Position numbers and translations under genes: made by a program. A stretch of DNA of 12,515 bases from Chlamydiota bacterium (lineage in GTDB: Bacteria; Chlamydiota; Chlamydiia; Chlamydiales; Waddliaceae). The notes below the pieces were generated by a model. The model searched no databases and was not told the DNA's origin. It saw nothing but the letters and a program-made list of their open reading frames with translations. This document shows, piece after piece, positions 1 to 6,956 of the stretch; positions within the stretch are counted from its first letter, which is position 1, and each line of letters begins with the position of its first letter. The stretch covers positions 1-12,515 of the forward strand of contig JAAKFP010000027.1 in assembly GCA_011065005.1 (NCBI GenBank), written 5' to 3'.

Positions 1-1
1 T

Positions 2-160
2 AGGAACTGTGCAAAAATAAGTTATACATTTCTGATATCACAGCGCTTCAGCTGCAAGGCGCAAATCCGCAGCCAACTTCTTAGTTTTCAAGGATTTGCA
101 ACGTAGCAGATGAAGATGCTGTGGTGTCAGAAATGTGCAAGTTATTTTTGCACGGTTCCT
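2..160. repeat. MITE-like palindromic repeat, copy 1 (complete)
   Basis: A 159-bp near-palindrome without coding capacity. Outer arms at 2-44 and 118-160 are reverse complements at about 37 of 43 positions, starting AGGAAC and ending GTTCCT, with the shared core GTGCAAAAATAA. The symmetry continues inward imperfectly to GCAAATCC (61-68) and GGATTTGC (92-99) around a loop of about 23 nt. A smaller hairpin, GCGCTTC (43-49) against AAGGCGC (56-62), sits inside the left arm. A second copy in the same orientation starts at 12431. The size, terminal inverted repeats, lack of an ORF and dispersal fit a non-autonomous miniature element; no transposase is visible to name its parent. It lies immediately downstream of the minus-strand glycosyltransferase gene, so transcripts of that gene would end in a long hairpin. 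No target-site duplication can be judged because only one base of left flank is present. Confidence 0.8.
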
Positions 161-2181
161 TAAGAGATGGTTTGTCTGTAAGCGTCTTTAAAGGGATCAT
201 TTCCGTGAATGTCACTCGCTCCCTTTTGCATAGTTATCGAAGGGCTTACGCAATAGCATTTGAATCTTTTGTGTAATAGGCTCATCCTGTCATCTATGGC
301 TTTTATTCTTTCTCTTTCACACTCAATGATGCTTAAGTGGTTGATAAGGGTATCATAAAACCTTGCGTTTACAGCATAGCAGTTATTGAGCACGGCTCGT
401 CTTAGCTTCTTTACATGTTTTTTTCCTGCAAGCTCTTCGGCGCCATCGAAGTCCATAGCATTGAAATAAAGCATGTCCCACTCTCTGGGAAGCGCTCTCA
501 TTGCTTTTCGGAAAATTCGGCCAGCTTTTTCTATTGTTTTTGATCGTGCTTTCATTACATCTTTTGTTTTACCATCTGCGTATGTAGTGACTAATGTGCC
601 TCTTTCATCTTCGTCAACTCTTCCGAAACAATTATCATCTTCAAGGATAAGAACATTGCTGTATTTAAGAGCCTCCCTTTCCGCTTTTTCGATTTCTGAT
701 ACATTATTATTTCTTTTTGCTTCTTCAAGGTTTTTCATGGCTTCTTGAAATTGATCCCTAACCTTTTTCAACAGTTGATAATGGCTGAAAAAGCAACCAA
801 CTTCGCCTTTGTTCTGCTTCTTGAGTTGTTGGCTTCCAGGAAATAAATAATTAAAGTTGCTGTCTATCCTTTTCCAAATCTTCTCGTCAAGCTTTAGCCC
901 ATCCACTGCCGAAAACCTTTCAAATTGGCCTTCATTTAATCCAACTTGTTCTAATTCTTTGGTAACCTGTTCTAATCTGTGCGGAGAACGGTCGAGATTG
1001 ATAACAGCAACATGTCCAAAAAAATCATCCAGCTTCCAGTCTTCATCCAATTGCTGTTTAGTCATTTCTTTGAGATGTTTTTCCGCTATCTCCTGGTGGT
1101 TGAAAAATGGTCTAGGCAGTGCCGGTCTCCTAGCGAGTAACTGAAGGTTGAGCTGTTCTCTAGTAGCTCTATTCTCTTCGTGGTCCCACCAGCGTCCCGC
1201 ACTGTTCTCCCAGTTTGGTTCCTTTGTTTTTTTATCGAAATATAAACGATTTAGATGAGTCTTGGCATTGTTTCCTACCAGTCCTTTTAGTGTAAGGTGG
1301 CCAAATGAAACATCTTGAATGGAGCCCCACTCTTCCTCTTTGTAGAATAAAGTGGGCCAAGTTTTATAGCTTGCATCATTAGCTGGGTAATAGGCGTGTG
1401 GGTCCAATCCTTCTCTTTTTTTCATAAGAAAAATGTCGATGTTTGGAAAGCGGAAGGGTATTCCTTGATAATCGCGGCAAATTCCATCCTTTGCGGCGAG
1501 GTTAGGTACTATTTCATAATTCCTGTTCTGGATCTTATATCCGAACTCATACTGTACGATCTCATACCCTCTCGCGCGAAATTCTTCTTTCAGGTTTAAA
1601 AAGCTCTGTTCATCTTCTTCTAATATCGCGATATCGCCATCATCGTCCCAAGGAATTAGCCCTTCATGTCTCGTCGCTCCTAACTGAGAGCCCCAAGCAA
1701 GGCTATAGTTAATACCATTTTCACGAAGAACACTGTCTAAGGCTTCAAAGCTTTCGTAAATTTTGTTAACAACATCTTGAGAAGTTCGCTTGAGAACAGC
1801 ATCAGTTTTGAAGACGTCGATCGGTGATTTTAGAAATTTATCAAAAACTTGCTGAAAAACGCGTTTTGCTTTTTCATCTGTGCAACTCAAGTTGTCGGGG
1901 TTAGCAGTTAACAATTTTTCTTTTATAAACTGGCTGTGTGTGTTTCTAAATGCTCCCAATTTGCGAAAAATGCGTTGAAATAGATTCAACTCAACGACTT
2001 TCCAACCACTAGTTTCGCTATAAGAAAGGAAGCTCATTTTCCATTTTAGCCCATTTCTTGTTCTTGAGGCAAAGGGACATCGATTCGGTATATTCTCGCC
2101 TTTGCTAACCCAGCTTGTTATTGCGCTTTGCATATTATTCATATTGATTACTAAATTGCCTCTTTCTTTGTATATCTTCAT
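160..2181 (-). CDS. LicD-domain / glycosyltransferase family 25 fusion protein
   Basis: A 673-aa two-domain transferase. Residues ~130-330 form a LicD-like nucleotidyltransferase-fold domain (the family of phosphocholine and phospho-sugar transferases that decorate glycans): WGSQLGATRHEG (163-174) and IPWDDDGDI (176-184) match the family's G(S/T)LLGaxRhxg...IPWDDDiD signature, followed by NIDIFLM near 257. Residues ~385-665 form a GT25 domain (LPS-type galactosyl/glucosyl transferase): VAVINLDRSPHR (391-402), FSAVDG (423-428), GEVGCFFSH (459-467), LILEDD (511-516, likely metal-binding acidic motif) and a CYAVNA segment at 601. A charged helical insert (~471-507) separates two GT25 motifs. Residues 1-130 carry no assigned domain; no signal peptide or membrane helix is seen. 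The gene overlaps the upstream 1018-aa gene by 47 bp if started at 2181. No strong Shine-Dalgarno supports that start; an ATG at 2142, overlapping the upstream stop by 8 bp (ATGAATAA), is an attractive alternative by translational coupling. The TAA stop shares a base with the end of the palindromic repeat. The acceptor is unknown. Confidence 0.85.
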   Translation of the reverse strand: MKIYKERGNLVINMNNMQSAITSWVSKGENIPNRCPFASRTRNGLKWKMSFLSYSETSGWKVVELNLFQRIFRKLGAFRNTHSQFIKEKLLTANPDNLSCTDEKAKRVFQQVFDKFLKSPIDVFKTDAVLKRTSQDVVNKIYESFEALDSVLRENGINYSLAWGSQLGATRHEGLIPWDDDGDIAILEEDEQSFLNLKEEFRARGYEIVQYEFGYKIQNRNYEIVPNLAAKDGICRDYQGIPFRFPNIDIFLMKKREGLDPHAYYPANDASYKTWPTLFYKEEEWGSIQDVSFGHLTLKGLVGNNAKTHLNRLYFDKKTKEPNWENSAGRWWDHEENRATREQLNLQLLARRPALPRPFFNHQEIAEKHLKEMTKQQLDEDWKLDDFFGHVAVINLDRSPHRLEQVTKELEQVGLNEGQFERFSAVDGLKLDEKIWKRIDSNFNYLFPGSQQLKKQNKGEVGCFFSHYQLLKKVRDQFQEAMKNLEEAKRNNNVSEIEKAEREALKYSNVLILEDDNCFGRVDEDERGTLVTTYADGKTKDVMKARSKTIEKAGRIFRKAMRALPREWDMLYFNAMDFDGAEELAGKKHVKKLRRAVLNNCYAVNARFYDTLINHLSIIECERERIKAIDDRMSLLHKRFKCYCVSPSITMQKGASDIHGNDPFKDAYRQTIS

Positions 2182-5100
2182 CTTTATCAGCCCGTTCCAT
2201 TAGTTCTGTCATCTCTTCACAAATGATTTCTGTGGCGGGGCGATCAGGAAAAATTTTCTTCTTGTCCTCTTTTCTCAATGCAAGGGCTTCCAGTAGCAGA
2301 CTTTTGAATTCTTCCATGTTTTTTATTATTTTTCCTCTTCCGGCGCTTTCAACAAAATCCATGTTTGCCTTTTCCCATAGAAATGGGTTTTTACGACCAT
2401 CAAACAGCATGGGGTTATCTTTAACAATGGATTCAGCAGTAGAAATTCCTCCCGCTTTACCAAGGTCTAAATCAGAGATCTCTCTTAAATCATTCATGAC
2501 CAAAGGGCCAATAAAGTAGGGATGCTCAGCTGTTTCAGTAGAGGGGTCTTTTGCTACCTGAACTTTCACTTTTTGATCTGGAAGAGAATTTACTCTTTCT
2601 CCTAACTTTTCGATTTCGTTCCCGAAAGCAGTATTTTTTCCTGCAATAACGATAACGTGTATCTTCGGGAGTTGCTTATCATCGTCATAAGCTAGAATTT
2701 CTGGAAAAGGAAGATTCTGACCATTGCCACCGCCCGATACAATAATTACTCTAGCTTCTGGATCGATTCCCATTCTTTCTTTAAGAGCATCAACTTCTTC
2801 GGGTGTTCGCTTTATCTGATACTCCGGCTGTACAGGTATCCCAGAAACAAAACATTGTTCCTTCTGCAACGGCTTTGACGTTTCCCAAACTTTTGGATCA
2901 TCAGAGGGTACAGTGCATTTTAAATAGGGATAGCCTGGGCTTTTAGAAAAGGGATCCCACGAGGTCATATCCATATCTGTTGCCATGTGAACGATGGGGA
3001 TTCCTAACTCTTCAGCGATTTCGATAATAGGGTTGAGGTCACGATTAAAGGATGTTACAACACAGTCGGGGCGTTCCATCAGCAAACGAAGTCTTAAAGC
3101 ATCCTTGATTTCTGTTCTTTGTTTTGGAGAAGCGTGGGTGGCTTCACATCCGTAGGGGAGGGAAAGCGGTTTTAAAATGTTGCTGAGAATTCCTCGGTTT
3201 TTTGCAAGAGCAAATTTGGTTGCAAGATTGATCCAATAATATTTCCGATTTTGAAGAAGATGATTTGCAAGATCCGAACTGCTGATATTTAGTCCAAATT
3301 GATTTGTTAATCGTTTAAGATAGTCAAACTGATCTAAAACTTCTTTTGTCAAATCGACAACACTAACATGCCCTCCTTTCTTGCCAATCCCTTTTGCCAT
3401 TGCCGCTGCTGCCATGTTATGACCGTAACCATAGCTGCAGGTAAAGAAGAGGTAAGACTTTTTCTTGATGGGATTTCCCTCTTCATCTAAAGGCCCTATA
3501 GGAGATATGGCGTTATGGTTATCGATCTTTTTCATAACCGACAGGTCATCTTCCATGTGTTTAAGACGATCTTCTCTTTTTTGAATTTCTTCTTCTAATG
3601 TTTCGGTAGAGGTTTCTTGGTCTTTTTCATCCACTTTTGAAAGGTTTTTCAGGGCTTCTGTATCACTCCGAATCTGTTTTGTTAATTGTTTGATTTTTTG
3701 TTCCAACACAACACGTGATCGCACGACATCGACTCTTTGATTATTAAAATGTTCCCCACTTGTCCCGCAGGGAAGGGAGTTTCCTTCCTTCATATTTGTG
3801 GTGTAAGAGAAGTGGCATCCTGAACAGTAAAGATGACTGTGCGTTCGTCCTCTCTCAGATTTCTTGGCTAGGATGTGATCCGCAATATCGTTTAAGACTT
3901 TGAATTTTTGGTTGAAATTTCCGAAATATAGAGCAAAGTGGAGGTCGACTTTACCAATTGAAGTTAAATAGTTTTCAAGAAGAATGCTGCAGTGGTCAAA
4001 GTGACTTTGAATTTCTGCCATGAGGTTTTTTGGATCAATTATATTCAAAGACTTTGGACTTTCTACAGATTTTTCGAGTTTGGCACAGTATTTCGAGATC
4101 TTTTTATCGTAGTCTTCGCATAGCCTTTGCATTTTTTGGTTTTTTCCAAATAGGGTAAAAGCGTTTTCTGTTTTAGTGCATTGTACTTGAGCTATGGTTT
4201 CTTCATATTTTAATGCAGAGATCTTATCGCCCTGGTCTCTGACATTCTCGGTCAGAAGTTTGTAGAACTGAATGGTTTTCTTTTGGAATTCTGAAGGATC
4301 GTTTTTTTCGATGCTGTTGAGGACTTCATCTCTGAGAGATTTTTCTTCTTCTGTAAGGGAAGAAAACCTGCTTAGTGAAATAAAGCAGTGGAATTTTCCT
4401 TCAAAATCGTGAATTTTCGCTCGTATCTTGTTGTCTATAACTTCAGAATTACGGCACTCTTGTGACCATAAGATCCAGTCCCTTTTGTGAAAAACACTCC
4501 GTACCTGAGAATCGTTTAGATAGTCGAGATTGTTTTGATTTAATGTCGCTTTTAAGATTTGTTTGCATCGGAGAGAATCTAGAATGTCAAAAAAGATAGA
4601 GTTGTTTCCACGAGTTAACGATTGTAAGATATCGTTTCCAAGCACTGTTTTTATGCAATTTTCATTAGATAAACGATCTAGAATTTTTCTTGAGACTTCG
4701 TAGTTTTTTTGTGGATCGTCCAACGCTTGTACGAGTTCATCGGTTTCATCGGGTTTTAAAATTCCTCGAACTTTTAAGTCGCGAAGATTCTCAACAATTT
4801 CTTGTGTTTTTTTTACCTTTAGGGAAGCTGCAATTTTAAGACCAAGAAGCGCACCGGATATCACAAAGAGTGCCACTGCAGAGACAATGGCCACAATATT
4901 ACACAATGCAAGCAAAGTTGCGCCGGCGAGGAGGGTTGCGCTAATCGTGAGAATCGTGGTTTTTGGGTGATCTTCTATCCATCGCAGACATTTTTGGAAG
5001 ACGTTTTTTATCTTTACATGGATAGGAAATACCACGGGATCTGACAGGTCTTCACTGGATTTGACCGGATTGGTCCTGAGCTCTGGTGTAATACTTGTAG

Positions 5101-5191
5101 AGGAAGCTGTCGTAAAACTCATTATTAACTTTTTATTTGAAACCAACCGGGCTTTTTTTATAGTAATGTTATTGTTTTGATGTGTAATCAT
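2135..5191 (-). CDS. Inc-like membrane protein with C-terminal GT-B (MGDG-synthase/MurG-like) glycosyltransferase domain
   Basis: A 1018-aa multidomain protein. Residues ~78-122 form two adjacent hydrophobic stretches with almost no loop, preceded and followed by charged sequence; such a bilobed segment of about 45 residues is the hallmark of chlamydial inclusion membrane (Inc) proteins. Residues ~125-440 are mostly charged and helical with no recognised domain. A Cys/His cluster follows (H441, H443, C446, C449, H450, C475, H481), then a probable coiled coil (~482-555). Residues ~578-990 form a GT-B glycosyltransferase: TCSYGYGHNMAAAAMA (584-599) resembles the N-terminal glycine/His motif of diacylglycerol glucosyl/galactosyltransferases, VIIVSGGGNGQ (815-825) starts the C-terminal Rossmann half, and GPLVMNDL...GKAGGISTAES (895-921) matches the nucleotide-sugar-binding block of MurG/GT28-type enzymes. 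The likely reaction is sugar transfer from a nucleotide sugar to a lipid; the acceptor is inferred only from family resemblance. The start is uncertain: ATG at 5191 has a purine-rich GAAGGGG very close to it, and ATG at 5122 (MSFTTASS) is an alternative. It probably forms an operon with the overlapping LicD/GT25 gene. Confidence 0.8.
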   Translation of the reverse strand: MITHQNNNITIKKARLVSNKKLIMSFTTASSTSITPELRTNPVKSSEDLSDPVVFPIHVKIKNVFQKCLRWIEDHPKTTILTISATLLAGATLLALCNIVAIVSAVALFVISGALLGLKIAASLKVKKTQEIVENLRDLKVRGILKPDETDELVQALDDPQKNYEVSRKILDRLSNENCIKTVLGNDILQSLTRGNNSIFFDILDSLRCKQILKATLNQNNLDYLNDSQVRSVFHKRDWILWSQECRNSEVIDNKIRAKIHDFEGKFHCFISLSRFSSLTEEEKSLRDEVLNSIEKNDPSEFQKKTIQFYKLLTENVRDQGDKISALKYEETIAQVQCTKTENAFTLFGKNQKMQRLCEDYDKKISKYCAKLEKSVESPKSLNIIDPKNLMAEIQSHFDHCSILLENYLTSIGKVDLHFALYFGNFNQKFKVLNDIADHILAKKSERGRTHSHLYCSGCHFSYTTNMKEGNSLPCGTSGEHFNNQRVDVVRSRVVLEQKIKQLTKQIRSDTEALKNLSKVDEKDQETSTETLEEEIQKREDRLKHMEDDLSVMKKIDNHNAISPIGPLDEEGNPIKKKSYLFFTCSYGYGHNMAAAAMAKGIGKKGGHVSVVDLTKEVLDQFDYLKRLTNQFGLNISSSDLANHLLQNRKYYWINLATKFALAKNRGILSNILKPLSLPYGCEATHASPKQRTEIKDALRLRLLMERPDCVVTSFNRDLNPIIEIAEELGIPIVHMATDMDMTSWDPFSKSPGYPYLKCTVPSDDPKVWETSKPLQKEQCFVSGIPVQPEYQIKRTPEEVDALKERMGIDPEARVIIVSGGGNGQNLPFPEILAYDDDKQLPKIHVIVIAGKNTAFGNEIEKLGERVNSLPDQKVKVQVAKDPSTETAEHPYFIGPLVMNDLREISDLDLGKAGGISTAESIVKDNPMLFDGRKNPFLWEKANMDFVESAGRGKIIKNMEEFKSLLLEALALRKEDKKKIFPDRPATEIICEEMTELMERADKDEDIQRKRQFSNQYE

Positions 5192-5292
5192 GCCCCTTCA
5201 ACTATATTTTGTAAATCAAATTTAACCGACTTACTAGATGGGAAAAGATGAGTACAGACAACTAGTCAAACTAAACCGTGCGGGGTATAAGC

Positions 5293-5871
5293 TTACAAAA
5301 GGGAAGAAAGGTAGGGGCGGAGCTTGTTGTCAGCCATTTTGAAAGAAACAGCGGCAACCAATTTTAGGACGGCCATGGGGAGGAAGGGGTATAGTCCTAA
5401 TGGAAGAGCTTGGTTCCATCCTACATAGAAACTCAGCCAGCTTATTCCAAGAGCAAAAATGACAATCTGTCCACAGAATATGCTGAGAGCTGTCCAGCAT
5501 ATAGAGGGGGCATTCTTTCGTTCGAAAACTTTGCCGATTACAAAAGCTGCTAGTGGAAAACTAAAGAGGTATCCTGCAGTGGGGCCAATAAACCATAGCG
5601 GATTACAAGCAGCGCAGGAGAGTACAGGAAGGCCCATTGTTGCTTCTCCAAGGTAGAGCAGTGCAGAAAAAAACGCTTTTGTGCTCCCTTGAAATAGGGC
5701 TAAGAGAAAGATCGCGAAGGTTTGCAGTGTTACAGGAATAGGGGCGAGGGGGATCTCCACTTGGGATAGAGCAGCAAGAAATAGGCTCCCTAGCAATATG
5801 TGTGACAGGAAACGGATGGTTTCATTCATTCTAGGATAAGTGGATTCTGCAGTGCGGATACTTGCTCTCAT
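5293..5871 (-). CDS. bioY: BioY biotin transporter (substrate-binding S component)
   Basis: A 192-aa integral membrane protein of the BioY family, the biotin-binding membrane unit of ECF-type or solitary biotin importers. The family signature is clear: PVTLQTFAIFLLAL (46-59), then YLGEATMGLPV (73-83) and WFIGPTAGYLFSFP (93-106). The remaining sequence is about six hydrophobic helices, with a usual length for the family. The start at 5871 is supported by a good AGGAG five bases upstream. It stands alone, divergent from the kinase-like/comF/bsh cluster, and no ECF ATPase (BioM/EcfA) or T component (BioN/EcfT) is in the window. C. trachomatis is known to take up biotin through a BioY protein, so import without a local ATPase gene fits this lineage. 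No recognisable biotin-repressor operator was seen; an imperfect inverted repeat lies at 5932-5955 in the shared upstream region. Confidence 0.93.
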   Translation of the reverse strand: MRASIRTAESTYPRMNETIRFLSHILLGSLFLAALSQVEIPLAPIPVTLQTFAIFLLALFQGSTKAFFSALLYLGEATMGLPVLSCAACNPLWFIGPTAGYLFSFPLAAFVIGKVFERKNAPSICWTALSIFCGQIVIFALGISWLSFYVGWNQALPLGLYPFLPMAVLKLVAAVSFKMADNKLRPYLSSLL

Positions 5872-5876
5872 ACGAT

Positions 5877-5881
5877 CTCCT
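5877..5881 (-). promoter_or_regulatory. Ribosome binding site of bioY
   Basis: The minus strand reads AGGAG here, five bases before the ATG at 5871-5869. This supports the long start (MRASIRT...) over the internal ATG at codon 15 (MNETIRF). Confidence 0.7.
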
Positions 5882-5931
5882 ATAACTTTCAGTATTAATC
5901 AATAATGTTATCATATTTCTACAAAAAACAC

Positions 5932-5955
5932 GAACAGGAATCGAATTTCTTGTTC
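5932..5955. repeat. Imperfect inverted repeat between divergent bioY and kinase-like gene
   Basis: GAACAGGAA (5932-5940) and TTCTTGTTC (5947-5955) are inverted with one mismatch in nine pairs and a six-base centre. It sits in the 140-bp region between two divergent genes, about 60 bp from each start, where an operator would be expected. Nothing in its sequence identifies a regulator. Short repeats of this quality also occur by chance. Confidence 0.3.
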
Positions 5956-6011
5956 AGAAGTTGTATTCGTGGTAAGCTGGTAGCTTTTGAACGAACCTTG
6001 AGATACTTAAA

Positions 6012-6956
6012 GTGAAAAAGACGCAACGCATTTGGCCTCAAAGACTCATCTGGATCACCCTAGCAGTTGTAGTCGTATTTTTTAGTGCACGCGTATACTA
6101 TCGGCTGACCGATGATTTTCGCATCGCCAACATGACTTATGAAATGCCTCACCATCCTGAATGGGAAGCCCCTTCTTTTACTAAAGCGGAACGAAAGAAA
6201 TTTGAAGAGATCCTCAGTCAGCCTTTTTCATATGTGGGAAAAGGGGCACAGTCCTACGTTTTTGTTAGCCAGGACAAAAAGCATGTTATCAAATTTTTCA
6301 AGTTCAAACATCTCAAGCCAAAATGGTGGGTCGATGCCTTGCCAGCGTTCCCCTATTTCAAGGAGTATCGTGAACGGCAAAATGCTAAAAAGTTGCGGCA
6401 GCTGAATAATGTTTTTACTGGGTATAAACTTGCCTATGATGTGCACAAAGAACAAAGTGGTATTGTGTTTATTCACTTGAATAAAACTAACGATTTGAAT
6501 GTTAACGTCACCTTAATTGATAAGATTGGCCGAAAGCATCTCTTAGACTTGGATCCCATCGTTTTTGTTATTCAGGAGAACGCAAAAACCTTTCGTACCG
6601 TGATGAACGAGGCTCTCAAGAGTGGAGATATTGCTCTGGCAAAAAAGAGGATCACACAAATTTTTAATCTCTACCTTGAAGAATATCGAAAAGGGATCTA
6701 CGATCGTGATCATGGTGTGATGCATAATACCGGCTTCGTAGGGGACAAACCGATCCATTTAGATGTCGGCAAGCTTACGAGAGACAACACGATGCAACAG
6801 CGTAAAGTCTATCGCCCCGATCTTGAAAAAATTGGACGTAAGATCGAAGTGTGGCTTAGAGAACAATATCCCGAAGCCCACCCAGAACTAACCAAATTTA
6901 TCGAAGAAAAATTCTCCGAGATCTTTGGCGAAAAATATTCATTCTCAGGCTCATAA
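6012..6956 (+). CDS. Membrane-anchored protein-kinase-like protein, function unknown
   Basis: A 314-aa protein with one N-terminal membrane helix (~12-30) preceded by basic residues, so the bulk could lie on either side of the membrane. The soluble part shows an atypical kinase-like pattern: YVGKGAQSYVFV (74-85) resembles a glycine-rich nucleotide loop, HVIKFF (91-96) supplies a candidate ATP-anchoring lysine (K94), YDRDHGVMHNTG (230-241) resembles a catalytic loop with D231 or D233 and N239, and HLDVGKL (249-255) resembles a DFG-like metal motif. The match is at motif level only; it could be an inactive or a small-molecule kinase. The start is GTG at 6012, with only a weak GAG upstream; the next in-frame ATG (6132) would remove the membrane helix. 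The last 32 bases overlap the comF reading frame if comF starts at 6925. It is the first gene of a co-directional cluster with comF, bshB1 and bshA, but no functional link is evident. Confidence 0.75.
   Translation: MKKTQRIWPQRLIWITLAVVVVFFSARVYYRLTDDFRIANMTYEMPHHPEWEAPSFTKAERKKFEEILSQPFSYVGKGAQSYVFVSQDKKHVIKFFKFKHLKPKWWVDALPAFPYFKEYRERQNAKKLRQLNNVFTGYKLAYDVHKEQSGIVFIHLNKTNDLNVNVTLIDKIGRKHLLDLDPIVFVIQENAKTFRTVMNEALKSGDIALAKKRITQIFNLYLEEYRKGIYDRDHGVMHNTGFVGDKPIHLDVGKLTRDNTMQQRKVYRPDLEKIGRKIEVWLREQYPEAHPELTKFIEEKFSEIFGEKYSFSGS

Noticed and set aside
473..1599. Several plus-strand open frames of 67-95 codons inside the LicD/GT25 gene
   Set aside because: They lie antisense to a gene with clear family motifs, have Ser/Phe/Leu-rich shadow composition and no recognisable domain.
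5241..5269. Candidate promoter for the 1018-aa gene (minus-strand TTGACT at 5269-5264)
   Set aside because: The -35 is good, but at 16-18 bp spacing the -10 positions read TTTTCC-like sequence, so no complete promoter can be supported.
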